A stretch of DNA of 64,000 nucleotides from Heligmosomoides polygyrus polygyrus (lineage: Eukaryota > Nematoda > Chromadorea > Rhabditida > Heligmosomidae): assembly GCA_947396885.1 (NCBI GenBank), contig OX377205.1, positions 71,768,969 to 71,832,968 of the forward strand. Reading direction: 5' to 3'. Shown here in pieces: positions 20,215 through 32,430 of this stretch. Under the pieces are notes generated by a model. It saw only the letters and a program-made list of their open reading frames with translations. It had not been told where the DNA came from and made no database searches. How positions within the stretch are numbered: position 1 is the first letter of the stretch; each line of letters starts with the position of its first letter. The translations under genes were made by a program, and so were the position numbers.

Positions 20215-21861
20215 GACCTATGTTATACTTCCGATAATGATTTTTGTTTTGTATGAACGGTAGCCTGCTCGACCATTGTTAATCTGGCGAATTTTCTCTT
20301 ACTAACCACATTTGCCTTCAGAAGGATGGATAAGTGTGATCTGAAGCAGTTTTTCAAAACGGTCTTGGGAAAGAGATGCGTGAGATGTCGGATGAGAGGG
20401 TCAGAGTCCCCCCTTTTATGTTTCTTCTCCTCTCCATTGAGGGCTAACATAAAGCACCATGGTTTCCAGGCTCAAGTACTGCTCCAAAGCTGTTATCTTT
20501 TGTGTGGCGCTAGCCTTGAACGATGAACGAGGAAGAGTTAGGATCTGACCCGCGACCTAGCAGGCACATCCTCAAGTCACCGTCCGCGATACGCCGTGGG
20601 GAATGCGTCATCCGCCAACAGCCTCAAATTGATTGTAGACAAAATATAATAATTGAAGTACGATGCAGTGTTGAGCATTTAACAACTATTGGAAATTAAA
20701 TTTACACGGAATTTTCGAAATTCAAAAGAAAACTCAACTCTTAATTAATATGGATTGCATCTCGAAAAAGCTCTTCGTAGAGGTTTGCAGTATCATTTCA
20801 GAAAGCTTTTGCGCAGCATTGGTGTGCTCTACCGCAGTGGTGAAAGGTAGGCCATTTCTGATGTAATTTGGCATTCATGGGCGTTCCTACCAGGGCGAAT
20901 AACTACTCCGTACAAGGTGACCCCCCGTGCCGCTTTGCGTCGATTTACCGATTTAACGAATTTACCAGCGTTTTCGTTAAGTTTCTTTATTGGAGTTTAG
21001 CAAAGGCCTTTTTCGTTAAATCGAATTGAAAAATTTACACGGAATTTTCGAAATTCATAGAGAATTTAACTCTTATTTAATGTAAATTGTATTTTGAAAA
21101 AGCGAGGTTTGCAGTATCATTTCAGAAAGCGAGGAAACACTAGTTAGCTAGTCAGTTTCTTTACCGCCGCTTCGTATTTTTGTGTTTCAAGGCCGTTTTT
21201 ATATTTTGGTTGCTCAGCATCAGTTTTTCGCAATTCTTCACCGTTCCCTTCACATTTTCAGTTTTCTTCAGAGTTTTATTTTGTGTTACTTGCTCCCCAA
21301 GAAGGCGAAAAGGCCTAGAAAGCGCGAATAAAACGGGTGAGAACAACAGAGAAGCGAAGAAAGGTGACAGAGCGAAGGAATCGTAAGGATTAGGTTCGCA
21401 CTCCCTCGCCAAACACTCAGTGTTCCTGCAAGCTGAACGGATTTTAGCACAGAATTAGGCAATGGTTGTGAAAGTAGCCATACAAGAACGTTGAAAATAA
21501 AAATGACACTATTTGTGTCCGCAAGACGGACGTTTACGCACTTCTCGATTTCGTAATTCGAGGTCCGGTGGGGATGATGGGGCAGCGCTGGAACGAGGAA
21601 CCAACCCACAATCGAAATATTCCGTCCGAGGTCATTTTCTGCAACCCTTGGATGAGGTCAGCGACGTCGGTGACGGTCGGTCGCCGTGCGCAGCTTGGCG
21701 ACGTGCTGTCGCCGACGTCGCCGACATCGTCGGCACCGCCGGCGACGTCGGCGGCGGAAGTATAACCCCCATGTGGAGCTCCCGGCGACGCCGCTGGCGA
21801 CGCTGTGTTGCGCCGGCTGCTACGCAGTGCGTCCCGACGTTGCCGAAGTATAACATAGGCC
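20215..21861. mobile_element. Third element of the GGCCTATG terminal family
   Basis: The left end is GACCTATGTTATACTTCCG from 20215; the right end, reverse-complemented from 21861, is GGCCTATGTTATACTTCGG, matching at 17 of 19 positions. Flanks are TTA and TAA, both of TWA type. The right subterminal region (about 21655-21850) is dense in GACGTCGCCGAC words like the elements at 17044-18566. It includes the 100-bp direct repeat pair below. No transposase is recognised. Confidence 0.55.
20699..20812 (+). repeat. About 100-bp direct repeat, copy 1 (copy 2 at 21035-21132)
   Basis: Both copies begin TTTACACGGAATTTTCGAAA and end GGTTTGCAGTATCATTTCAG, 336 bp apart. Copy 1 has a short extra segment near its end. 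The DNA between has repeated TTTAACGAATTTACC-like words. Confidence 0.8.
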
Positions 21862-21865
21862 TAAT

Positions 21866-23448
21866 GTCTATTCTGCAAATTTTCACCTCTCACCAGAAGA
21901 AGACTCCGCTTCCTATGGAACTTTTAGTAGGGACCTAGGTAATGTGAAATAGTATGAAATGATAATTGTTAATATGGAAACCAACATCACCAAATTGGAT
22001 CTGTTGGGTGAGTTCTGGCCGGTTAAACACCTTGTCGACGGCTCTTCGGGCAAGTGATGCAGTGTTGTTCAGTGCAAGTAACAACAACAGCAGAGGCGTT
22101 TATGTCAGTGCTCTTGCTTCACAAGAGGGTTATCGTCGATCCGAATCTTTCGTAGTGTTTATTCCATACTGTGCGTTTTGGTGACACTTCTTATTTTCAT
22201 TTTTAACACTTCCCAACAGACGCGGTAGTTGCTTTCCGCTTGTTGAACTCCTTTTTAATGTTAGAGGCATACTCAAGCCAACACGCATTTTCACAAGGTC
22301 AGAGTAGCAAAAAATTACTTCAAATACCTAAAAACAAAAATAAAATAACCGATAACTCGCCAGCCTTGACCTTCAACTTTAATTGAACGCCATGACAAAG
22401 TCTCAAAGGATAGGCATTCCGTAAAAGAAAGAAATTGGTGAGTGCAATTGCGTTTCTGTGCATGCACTTGCGGACTGTCGCCTCGGAGCGAGGTGGCTTA
22501 TAAAGCGAATTGGGTCATTTCAGGTAAAGCACTACCAGTCCGGTTGTTCTTTTATGTTGTTGTTAAGGAAAGAACATCCCCTAAAGCACCGTTGGCAGCC
22601 ATGGGTGCCCAGTTGCGCAGTCGTGGATCCAATTAGTGAGAAAACTTATCACGAACGGGGCGAAAACTTTTTACGAACGGTAGGCAATCTTTTCACCAGA
22701 AAAGTTGGTCCTCATCTTCCTCGTTAAACTACTACATAGGAAAAGCGGTGCAGTTGCACGTGGAAATAGCAAAGGTAGACCACCGTATGATTCGCCACTA
22801 TTCCGCTTGACGTCGTTCGTATATAAACCCTGGCACGATTTCATAGCGCAGTAAATCACCCATGTTGTAGCAGAGATAGTTCATGAACAAAGGCTCCTTT
22901 CTCGTGGTCTAGTAGCAAGGGCTATCGAAAACTGTAGAACTTCAAAAAAATTCGCTCTTTGTCGAACATGATCGCTCACATCATTATGACCATTTCGTAT
23001 TCTGCCATAGAGCCTTTACTGGTATAGTATATTTATTTTTTATACTAATGTTGGATTTGCTATATTTTACTTTTACGTCGCCGATATTCTGGGGACTGAC
23101 ATCCGATTGCAGGTTACTTTTAGTGTCTTTCATATTTTATATTCCTCTAAGGCCTTCCTTCTTCACTGAGGAGTCTCGAATAGCATGCCTTTTGCGTTCT
23201 GTGATGAGCCATGCCAGTAATGGACAGGACGGTGGCAGCGAATTCTGGTCGAATTTTACTATTCAGTGACTTATGTTGAATTAAGCACGGAAGACATAAC
23301 CAAAGTGCTTCATAATTTATCTGTTTACTGTTTCACTGTTCATAATCACCGACTTGAATTAGAACCGGAACATGAGACTGCGGTGACAACATTCAAAAAC
23401 AAATAACAGCAGCTCGACGACAAACGATATAAGGGACGAGAATCAAAA
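21866..23448. other. No recognisable gene
   Basis: Includes possible splice-like signals near 22440-22530 but no open exon pair that I can join or name. Confidence 0.35.
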
Positions 23449-23545
23449 ATAGATATGATGAAGACAAAAGCAGATATGATGAAAAAAAACAGATATGACG
23501 AAACAAAAACAGACATGATGAAAAACAGATATGATGAAAACATCT
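23449..23545 (+). repeat. Short minisatellite, AGATATGATGAAAA-type unit
   Basis: Five imperfect units of about 18-21 bp with core AGATATGATGAA, separated by A-rich spacers. Confidence 0.8.
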
Positions 23546-23650
23546 GTAATAGGTCAAAAAAAACAAAAAGGAAACAAATTCAGCGAAAGTGGGACAAGGC
23601 ATGCAGGAAGAGACTCCTTTCCAAATTGTGGGCATGAGGTCAACATGTTC

Positions 23651-23999
23651 GGCCAGAGGTCATCATGTTCGGTGACTTACGGCGATGGAATCCACGCCAG
23701 AGAAGCCATCTGCGTCGACCGCAATGGCAGACCTCTCGAATCCGGTACGCAGCGGCGCCATCTACCGCTCCGCCATCAATGGCGCATTCTCTGATGACTC
23801 CACTGTTACAGGAAGATGCAACTACCGAGAGCGGATCGTGCAGAAGTCCTGCTCACGTCCGGCATGTCCGTGGGCACAGGGTACCTCTCGCATGTTCTTC
23901 TTTCGCGTGGTCGAGAACTCTGCAAACAGCAACGCTGTCTTGCGGATCAAGAGCACGTCTCGCTTAGAAGTCGCACCATATCGCACAAGAAGTCTTTGA
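23651..23999 (+). pseudogene. Thrombospondin type-1 domain gene fragment (ADAMTS/papilin type), broken
   Basis: Exon one (23651-23744) reads SSCSVTYGDGIHAREAICVD, the start of a TSP1 module. A 67-bp intron (23745-23811, GT...ACAG) joins in phase to exon two, which reads RCNYRERIVQKSCSRPACPW, the end of the same module. A second module then begins but in another frame (ACSSFAWSRTLQTATLSC from about 23890), so one base has been gained or lost near 23886. A conserved Cys of the first module is Tyr. Such repeats occur in extracellular matrix proteases and papilins. No upstream or downstream exons are visible, so this is probably a dead fragment of a duplicated gene. A sequencing error at the frameshift is possible. 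Confidence 0.65.
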
Positions 24000-24464
24000 C
24001 TGCCTCCTTTTTCGGACCCGAAACGCGGTAACCGTGGCGAGTCTGAGGCTGTTGCCGTATGTCACAGGGCACGGACCCCATGAAAACACCTCCCACGTCG
24101 TGCGTGGTACTATACTGCAACGAAGGTGTTTGAGTGCTTGGAAATGTACACAACTTCAGATTTGAACTCACTTGCAAGACTGCTGGTTTGAGCGTCTACG
24201 CAGGAAACACGACGTATCGACCAACCGCCTTGCCATGAGACCTTAAATTCGCCAGTTCTAGCAACACTGCGTCTTTAATCGTCGAATGATTCCAAGCACT
24301 GGTTCGCACGCTTCTTCAAAGAAAAGAAACCATTTCAAAGCTCAAGTGGTCTTACAGTACAGTGCGTCCACTCGTCGACTTTAATCTTTCCTTCATTCTT
24401 CTATTTTTTACAATTCAAAGTTCCTTCTTCTTGCACAATCGAAAAAAAGAATGTGCAGGAACAT

Positions 24465-24690
24465 GGCCTGTCGCGGCGAGTAGCTGCATACAGCGAATGT
24501 AAGTGCAGTCTTATTTCCTTGTTTCGATCACATATCCGTGTTTTATATGCTTCCGAATTGGGCAAGGGAGGAAACTCCAGGATGAAGGCACTTTTAGTAC
24601 GAGCGCGTCACTCGAGCCATACCCTGGAGTCCCTTCCCCTGCCCAAATCTGTGCTCTCCTCCGCGTCAGCGGGGTAGAATAAGAATACAT
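24465..24690 (+). repeat. GGCAAGGG hairpin family, copy 1
   Basis: Begins ACATGGCCTGTCGCGGCGAG and ends with CTCCTCCGCGTCAGCGG. Within it, GGGCAAGGGAGGAAACTCCA pairs imperfectly with CCTGGAGTCCCTTCCCCTGC downstream. Other copies are at 27222-27470 and, as two tandem units, at 62701-62990. Confidence 0.8.
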
Positions 24691-24800
24691 GTTTACCGTA
24701 CATTGCTGCAATAAGCCCCAATAAGTTAAGGTTAATACCAGCACGTTTACGCGCTGCTACGTTTTATCCTCTTCTAATCATTGACGTTCGTCTACTTAGG

Positions 24801-25047
24801 CTTCCTTTTTCTGGTTTCCAATAACTTTGTTTCGTGTATATCTTACATCATTACATTCTTGTTTGCTTGCTATATACTCACTTAGGGTGATTAATAAGAA
24901 AGGATGACTGTATTAGTCATCCTTTCTTATTGCTCTACTAGCCATCTTTTCTTTTTAATAAGTGAGTATATAGCGAGCAAACAAGAATGTAGTGATATAA
25001 CATATACACGAAACAAAATCATTAGAAACTGGAAAAGCTTCAGCTTC
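24801..25047. repeat. Large imperfect inverted repeat with a perfect central hairpin
   Basis: Arms of about 90 bp (24801-24893 and 24956-25047) share ACATTCTTGTTTGC and TATATACTCACTT. The core has perfect 17-bp arms (24893-24909 and 24915-24931), AATAAGAAAGGATGACT around GTATT. A third partial copy of one arm lies at 25070-25125. It resembles a foldback or MITE. Confidence 0.85.
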
Positions 25048-25129
25048 AACAAAAAGGTCAGTCTAGAAACTATTAGCCATCCTTTCTTATTAATAAGTGA
25101 ATATATAGCGAGCAAACAAGAATTGAATA

Positions 25130-26640
25130 TAAACCCACCATGGCACGTGTTCTTGTTCGATTGTGCCGCGGCCAAAAAGCACTGCCGGATGTGCTCCTGG
25201 AAAAAGGACAGTAAAAGGAATGCGATTGTGGAGAAGCAACAGCATTGTTGAACATATGTTGGACGTTTTCCAGCCTAGTGAAGGGTGCAGCAGCGAATGA
25301 CGGCGCTGAAAGATGTAGAAGTGAAAAACAACAACAAGCTGAAATCCACAGACGCAAAGGAAAGAAAAAGGAAAGAAGTGCAAGAGAAGACAAGACGGCG
25401 CGGCGCCAGTCATCGATTGCGAAAGGCTGGCAATATGCCAGCTTTTTGGCTGCACAAACTGGGTCCCGCCACGAACGAAGGTACGGTAAAATTTTTGAAA
25501 ACGTGTTACCCTAGTAAGAACGTCTTGTTGCTCACTGCCGCTCCGTGCGGCCGCGGCGCAGTTCAACAGTGCCGCAATGTGCGAGGTAAGCTCCGCCCAC
25601 ATTCTACTTCCTACTGCCCGCTGCAAAGTGTGCACGCGGCTTAACCGAACTGCCCAGCAGGCATACAAAGAAACGTCACTTTCAAGCCACTATTAACAAT
25701 AATGATTGACAATGGACTCCCGATCAAAAAATTCTGGCTGCAGTGGAGCACTCTGTCGGCCACAACACTCGCTCGTCTCCGGCCCTGATCGGATAAATGA
25801 GGAAGAGAGATCGATATTGTCTTCCCATTACTGTTAAGGCCTCCGTCGACGATCGTAATCACATAATTACCACCACAATCCGTTAAATCTAAGAGTAAAT
25901 GGATAATACTGATCGAGAATAATTCTACTAATGCACTTGCACAAATAATTCACCTGAGGGTGGAGAGGCGAAATTCTCTCTCCGAAACCGACCATTCATT
26001 TGAAAAGACGAAAAAACCCTAAACAATAGTTATCAGTCTTCTGAATATCCTGCAAAATGTGTCTTCACTATAAATCAAAAACCTCTGAAAAGGTTTATGT
26101 AGAGAGAACTTCTCTTGCAGATAAGCTTTCCGATGTGCTTCGCCTTCCCTCTTGCTGCGCCCGCAGCTGTCCCAACCTATACAAATCGCACGCGACGCCG
26201 TGTCCTTCCTCGCCCACTTTGCGGTGAGCCACTCCAGCAATAGGTCTGAGTTGGAGATGAAAACATTGGTGACCACGTGTTCGTGGCAGTAGTGTGTCTC
26301 GTCAAAATCTTACTGCTTGTATCGAGTACGACTGCGTGAACCGTACAGACGTTTCAGCCCCCTACACACTATCTCATAGAACGGCTGATTCGGCTTCAGG
26401 AGGGCATTATTTTAGAGCAAAAATGGTGTATCGATCCCTGCAGAGTGCCATAGAGCACCAGGCTAAGAAACCCTCGCTGCCGAGATCTTCGAGCCTCGAC
26501 TCGCTGAAACAAAACATTTAATTAAGAGAAATCATTCAACCTGTTAGCGAAAAGAGAATGATCTGCAACCAATGCTGTATGAAATTTTTTAAATACTCTA
26601 CTGTAGACAGAAATTGAGATACGGATCAATCGGTTCGGTC
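25130..26640. other. Unassigned; long open frames without known domains
   Basis: Overlapping frames occur on both strands (plus 25285-25644, lysine/arginine-rich; minus 25090-25668). The plus frame is coding-like but has no recognised motif or clear splice context. I do not call a gene. Confidence 0.35.
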
Positions 26641-26652
26641 GATAATGATGAA

Positions 26653-27840
26653 CTCAGACATTCGCGCACCACTAAAGCATAACCAATAGCACCACTAACG
26701 GCCCGAAGGAGGCCTTGCTGCACAATAGCACCACGTGCTGCATCGTGCAGCAGTGACGCTATTGTGCAGCAAAGCGCCAAGAAGTGGTGGGATAGTGATG
26801 CGCTCTGTAGCACCACTACTGCAGAGCGTGCAGCAGTGATGCTATTGCGCTGCAAAGCGCATCGATCGATCCGTGAGCGCCTTGCAGCACGGTGCGCTAT
26901 TGTGCTGCAAAGTCTCTCTCGGGCCGTTAGTGGTGCTATCGGGCAGCAGTAGTGGTGCCCCTTTAGTGTTCGAGTAGTGGTGCAGTTTTCCAGTGGCAAC
27001 TGCGCTCCAATGCGCGCGCGTGCGCGGCAAGATTTCGAACCGCCATTTGTAGTTCCCCGCCAGTCAGCGCGGTATCGTGTTACTTTTCGTTTTTCCTTCG
27101 GTGTGCCTGCTCCCTCTCTAGAGGATTTGGGGACAGATTCGGTCGAGTTGAGGGCCCAGAGTGACGTGGAAGTATTACAGAAGGATTTGGCTGCAAATCG
27201 GGCCGGGGGGGGGGTGAACATGGCCTGCCGTGGACTGCGGCGGCGAGTGCATTTACATTCGCTGCATGTACATGCAGCGAATGTAAATGCAGTCTTATAT
27301 CATTGTCTCGATTACATATCCGTGTGTGATATGATTCCGGGTTGGGGAAGGGAAGAAACTCCAGGGTGCAGGCAATTTTAACACGGACGCGTCAGTCGAG
27401 GGACACCCTGGAGTCCCTTCCCTGCCGAAATCTGTCCTCTCCTCCGCGTCAGCGGTCTCGTGGTTTCTTTTCGCTTTTCCTTATCACGACAGGGCCGCGT
27501 CCCCTTATGCACGGCACCCTCCTATCCCTAAGGCATTGCCCGCCGCCCGCCACAGCCCTCTCTGCAAGAGCTCCCCTTGCAGCACAATAGCACCACTGCT
27601 GCAAGTCCCTACCTCCTATCCCCTAATTGGGATAGGAGGAGACCTCCCCTTGCAGCACAATCGCACCACTGCTGCAAGCCTGCGCCGTTGAATTTGCAGC
27701 ACAATAGCGCTCTAGAAGCTATTGTGCTGCGTTCTGACTCCACGCTGCCGCACGAAAGCCACACATGACGGTTTGTATTCGATCTGTCACTCGATCACTG
27801 GCAAGTTCGTGCGCCGGTTAGTGGTGCGCGAATGTCTGAG
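26653..27840. mobile_element. Element with 23-bp perfect ends and CAGCACAATAGCACCACT units
   Basis: Perfect inverted repeats starting CTCAGACATTCGCGCACCAC lie at 26653-26675 and 27818-27840. The interior is built from many direct and inverted copies of GCAGCACAATAGCACCACTG (26690-26990 and 27575-27740), including a nested pair around CACCACTAACGGCCCG (about 26690 and 26925). No clear target duplication or transposase. It also encloses a GGCAAGGG hairpin copy (27222-27470), which may be a further insertion. Confidence 0.7.
27222..27470 (+). repeat. GGCAAGGG hairpin family, copy 2
   Basis: Same order as copy 1, from ACATGGCCTGCCGTGGACTG to CCTCCGCGTCAGCGG. The hairpin arms are GGGAAGGGAAGAAACTCCAG and CCTGGAGTCCCTTCCCTGCC. 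A second inverted pair, TTTACATTCGCTGCATGTAC, sits near 27250-27290. Confidence 0.8.
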
Positions 27841-27978
27841 AAGGTATTGTCTGCACGACCTTTACTTCCGAAAGGCTATCGAGCTCCAACTACCGATGAA
27901 AATTCTCAACAAATCGTATGGCAACTATCACGTCTACCCTAAACAAAACTAGCGATCTCCCGAGCAATTGAATGAAAT

Positions 27979-30900
27979 CCTGTGGCGTAACAAACCTAGC
28001 GGTCCGGTTCGTCAACTACGAAAGACGCTCCTGAAGAGTTGGACCCTTAGTGGGTAAAGTACATCAAAGCCGAAGTATGAGAGTGCATGTAAATTTACAG
28101 ATTACATCATTATACAGAATTATACATTTCGTACCGACAGGATGGGATAATAGAAGCCTTAATGCCTACGTAAGGACGAGAAGCCAGCTCGTCCAAGCTA
28201 GTCGCTGCTCGGGCCTCCCTTTTAATAGGGTCTACTTCTAGGATGGTACGGTGGCATCCGTAAGTGGCTGCGGGGTGCTGCCGAGCTCGGTGAGAGAAGA
28301 AAGATGGCAGTCTCCAGAAGAAGCGTGGTTCAGTGTCGTGTTCTACCTCGCTACATCCTATCCCATTGGAAATTCGTTTTTCCCAGAAACTAAAATACGG
28401 TGGATCCATAGGGTATCTCGAATGGGGAACGATAGTGCAATGCATTTCGTAGTGGTCGGTACAGGGCCATCTACAGTGGCACATTTGGCCTGAAAGCTGG
28501 AAAAAATAACGTCTTGGATTCCAAATGTTAGGGAATCGATTTTGGTTCGAAGCTCTGTTGCAAAAATTGTTCCACTGACGATTGTTTCTAGAAGGCTTCC
28601 ACTTGCTCTGTCTTCGAGGCTACTTGGAAGGTTCTCTAATATTACGGATCTGGCGACGGAAAGGAGTTAGCCGCTATCAGATTGTAGGTGTCCTTAGGCT
28701 GTTTACTTGCCTTCAGAGCGTATCCAGTCTGTCGTTAATGACGAGGAAGTTGAGGCTATCGGCGATTTTGTATCCTTCCTATGTTCTTGTCCCAAAATGC
28801 GGGACTGAATTCGTCACTACAGATTCAAAATCGTCCAAAAAAAAATCTCAATCTATCCGCAAGACGAATTTCCGGTTCCTTTATGAAGAATTCGATTACT
28901 AGCTTCCTTGGAATGTTTTTGTCTTCTGCCTGGAAGGCTACCTTAGTTTTGGCGATGATTTTTCTCGCAAATTCTCCTATACTTTCTTTGCTTTGCCTGA
29001 GATTATGGAGCTCATATATGTTTTTAATGAGAAGCGCCTGAGTCTTGAATTCGTTGCGAGAGCCATTGTCATGGGTTTCTAATCGACCTTCTCATCGGCA
29101 TTTAGGCTACCGTAATTAAGTTTGGCTCTACCGGTTAAATAGAGGGGCGTATGCTCAACTGGGATTCTCAAGCGATCTATTAACTTGGTGTAGTCATCGA
29201 GGAATTCCTCGAAGTTACTACCGTCGTCACCGGATCCCAACATGGCTATCTGTAATGTTTACAAGAAGTGTATAGAGCAGAATCATCAGTGATAGAAGGC
29301 TCAGTTCCCATTCTTGGAGCCGAATGAAGACTGCTGTCAAATGACTTTTCTCAAGATCGTCTGCTAACTTATCTAGCATTAGGTCCTCTTTGCAAGGAGT
29401 TACAAACTCACCATCAGATGAATCTAGCTGTTCATCTCCAAATATTTGAGATCGTGATGGAGATCTGGTTCTGTCAGAGTCTGGTGGTCATCACTTTCCT
29501 TAGATGTTAACTTCGACTTACTGCGCAGATTATATCGGTGTCCTGCTGGGAGATGTTAGACGTTTTAGGTGTGCTATGGGCCTGTTTAGGCAGCTTGAAA
29601 GCTTGGTTAAGCTATCATGATTGATAGAGTTTTGAAGAATATTATTAATAATAGGAAGCAAGTAAGGAAAAGATAAGAACTTGAGGTTCTGACTGTGGTG
29701 GAATAAAAAGTCGTTGTGAATAGCAGTCAGTCCAATCCTATCGTTCACCCGCTTCTGGTTCACCAGCCGACGATAGAGGAAAGATTTTTTAAAGAAAAAG
29801 GCAACTTTGACCAAAATAGAGAAAGTCACAAAAGGTTTTTAAAAAGTGGGTTGTGGCGTACTTGCAGGGAGAGGAGGGCAGTGACGATGTGTGTGTTGCT
29901 GGAAGATGACAAAGGGCTCAGGCGAGAAGACTACGACACGAGTTGGACAAGTGCAGGGCAGTGAGCTAGGTAGACATTGATCCTCAGCGAGGAGATCGAC
30001 TATGCGGCTAGTTTGCGGAGGGTCCTAATATGGGGAAATGGGTGGTGCTATGCGGAGCAGCATGCGATATTCCGGGGTGCGAATAATTGGCGCGAATACA
30101 GTAGGCCTGGTCTGCGTGCTAGGAATGGCTCCCCTTAGGATTATCATAAGAACCCCTTGTATGTAAGGGAGGAAAGATTTATGGCTATGCTTGAAATTGC
30201 ATAATTCTTGGTTGGCCAATGATAAGTGGCTCCCCTAGGCTTGCGAAGGGATATCGTATCTTTGGTGCCAAGTGATAAATGAGTTTGCCGGGTTTACCCA
30301 GTCGGGCAACTCGCGGTGGACGACAAAGAGAAATAGATGCGTGTGCCTAGCCGAGCGTGAATATGATTAATTTGGATGCAAGCGTAGAACTGGAACTATC
30401 GTAGTTCTGTGCTTGCATCCAAACTCTTCCAAATTCCCATCCTTGTGAAATAAAAGAGATACTCATGTAGCATGTGAACTGGTTAATTGCTTCAATTACA
30501 GTGGAGTTACCTCATCGATAGTACGAAGGTACCTATTATTTCCCGGTCCTGATAAACTAAACATGTAACATTCAGGGTCATCTTGTTCTGTAAGATTCGT
30601 ATTTATAGTAGCTATAGAGTACGTAATGTTTACTAGAATGGGATTGGATTTACGCATTTACAGTGGTAATTTTCCGTTTTTAAATTGGTTCGACTTGTCT
30701 TGCGCTTGCAAACGCAGCAATATATTAAAGTAATAACATTAAATACATAAGGCGTGGTGCGACTTTGCAAGGATTTTGATGCTTGTAATTTTATGGGATA
30801 TTGTTCTGGCCGACCTATTGTTTGCGTGAGCATCGTAGTATCTGCGTCTCTACTTTCTATATGAGAAAGGAGTAATAAATACATAAGTGAAGCCATGGAA

Positions 30901-31556
30901 AGAATTACTGCGGTTTTCGGCGAAAGAATGAGCGTAGATCTCGTATTGCCTGGAAAGGCGAGTGGAATCTGTTGGATAGAAGTGTGGATACGATTGATCG
31001 GGCTGGAAGGTATGCTAGGAGGAATGGAATTGCATAGTGGTATTTGTGCTTGTTAATGAAAGATTTAGGTGCTTGAGTCTTGGTTTTGATCTATATGAAT
31101 TTGTTTAAATAGGAAGTTTCCATGAGGTAGCCCTAGAAAGTAGGTTCGTAGCCGGGACCTCCACGTAAAAAATTAGCGGTCCGTTTCGTCAACTATGAAA
31201 GAAGCTCCTGAAGAAATGAACCCGTAGTGGGTAAATGTGTATCAAACCCGAAATATGAGTTTTTTTTCTTACGTAAATTTACAGATTACATCATTATGCA
31301 GAATACCGACAGGGTGGAAAAATAGAAGAAGAACCTTAACGCCAACGTAGGGGAAAGAATCCAGCACGGCTACGGAGAAGCCCACATGCCGGGGAGAGGC
31401 CGCGCTAGTAGTTGCTCGGGCCTCTCCTTGTACTACCTCTAGGAAGGTACGGTGGCCTCCGTTAGTGGCTGTGGGGTGCTGCCGAGCTCGGTGAGATATG
31501 GAAAGGGCAGTCTCTCTGAAGAAGCGCGGTTCAGTGTAGTGTTTTACCACGCTTCA
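27979..31556 (-). mobile_element. Decayed LTR retrotransposon
   Basis: Two direct repeats of about 377 bp flank the element: 27979-28355, with TG...CA ends, and 31160-31556, diverged. Both carry GGCTGYGGGGTGCTGCCGAG and CTCGGTGAGA, with many substitutions and small indels. Between them the minus strand holds gag-like coding remains. No protease, reverse transcriptase or integrase is recognisable, and the 2.8-kb interior is shorter than a full element, so pol is lost or beyond recognition. I saw no clear target duplication. Confidence 0.6.
28570..29560 (-). pseudogene. Gag-like remnant of the LTR element
   Basis: On the minus strand near 29265-29050 the frame reads GSGDDGSNFEEFLDDYTKLI, then RLRIPVEHTPLYLTGRAKLN, a pattern of gypsy-type gag proteins (charged leader, then an LYLTG.A segment). 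An acidic stretch DEQLDSSDGEFVTPCKEDLM lies upstream near 29430. Stops and frameshifts follow toward 28600. The class of element is inferred from this segment alone. Confidence 0.5.
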
Positions 31557-31888
31557 ATGTATAAAAATGACTACGGTCATCCCAGAACGATAATTTTAGA
31601 GGCGATAGTTAGTCAAGGGAGCTCTGCAAATCTTCTGAAACCTGAGAATCTCTCAACACAGCTCCAGCAGCACCAAAATATTTAAACGCGTGTTCTACTC
31701 ACTAGCGCTATTTACATGGATGCTAAATTTCTCAACTTCGTTAATTTACAGAAGTGTAGTGTAAGTGTAAGTTGTTAGTCCACTTCGTTTAGAAATTGCA
31801 TAACTTGAATAGGCTAATTTTCTCTATTTTCTAAGATTTTGAAGTTGAGGAACGCGCCGGCGCCTTCCTCTGAAAAAGCAAACGTGTA

Positions 31889-31890
31889 TG

Positions 31891-31927
<37 letters not shown>
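31889..31927. repeat. (TA)n microsatellite
   Basis: Nearly pure TA alternation. Confidence 0.95.
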
Positions 31928-31929
<2 letters not shown>

Positions 31930-32276
31930 CTTAGGAAATTTCAATTTCGTCGTCTGCACTGGTAGTGAGCGGCCGCATTGGATTTCGCTCTTGGGTTATC
32001 ATATTCGATTTATTGGATTTAGCATCTTCTACAGAATCAGCCTTAACTTCTATTTGTCTTCTAGTGAAGTTTCATCTCATTCCAATCCATTCCTTCAGTT
32101 GCTGCCATAAGTTTCCTATTTCAAAACTCTCAACTGTTGCCTTCTACCTTTGTCGAGGCCACCTACGTTTCCTACTGCCTATCTGTTGTGCTCACTTAGT
32201 CTTATATTCACGGAGGCTGTTCATCACCTGTCTGTATTCCTCTCATAATTCATTTTGTTTAGAATGGTGTACATTA
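31930..32276. other. LINE 5' leader or unassigned
   Basis: Leads directly into the LINE below. Probably its 5' untranslated part, with no feature of its own. Confidence 0.3.
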
Positions 32277-32430
32277 TGCCTCCAAAATCCCAACGTTCGA
32301 AACACAATGCGTCGGTATCTTCGTAAGCGCCATCAATCAATCACGCTATTGATGGTTCAGTTGATCTAGCGCCGAACAATCTGTCTGCCTTACAATTGGT
32401 TAAAAGGCTTTAGATATCAACAGGGATCCC

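Noticed and set aside
23449..23545. CRISPR-like array
   Set aside because: The units are adjacent, imperfect and A-rich with no unique spacers. It is a minisatellite.
25090..25668. 192-codon minus-strand frame as a gene
   Set aside because: The complementary plus frame is at least as coding-like, the composition is biased, and no motif or splice structure supports either.
26598..27221. 207-codon minus-strand frame
   Set aside because: It runs through the inverted repeats and CAGCACAATAGC words of the element at 26653-27840; open by composition.
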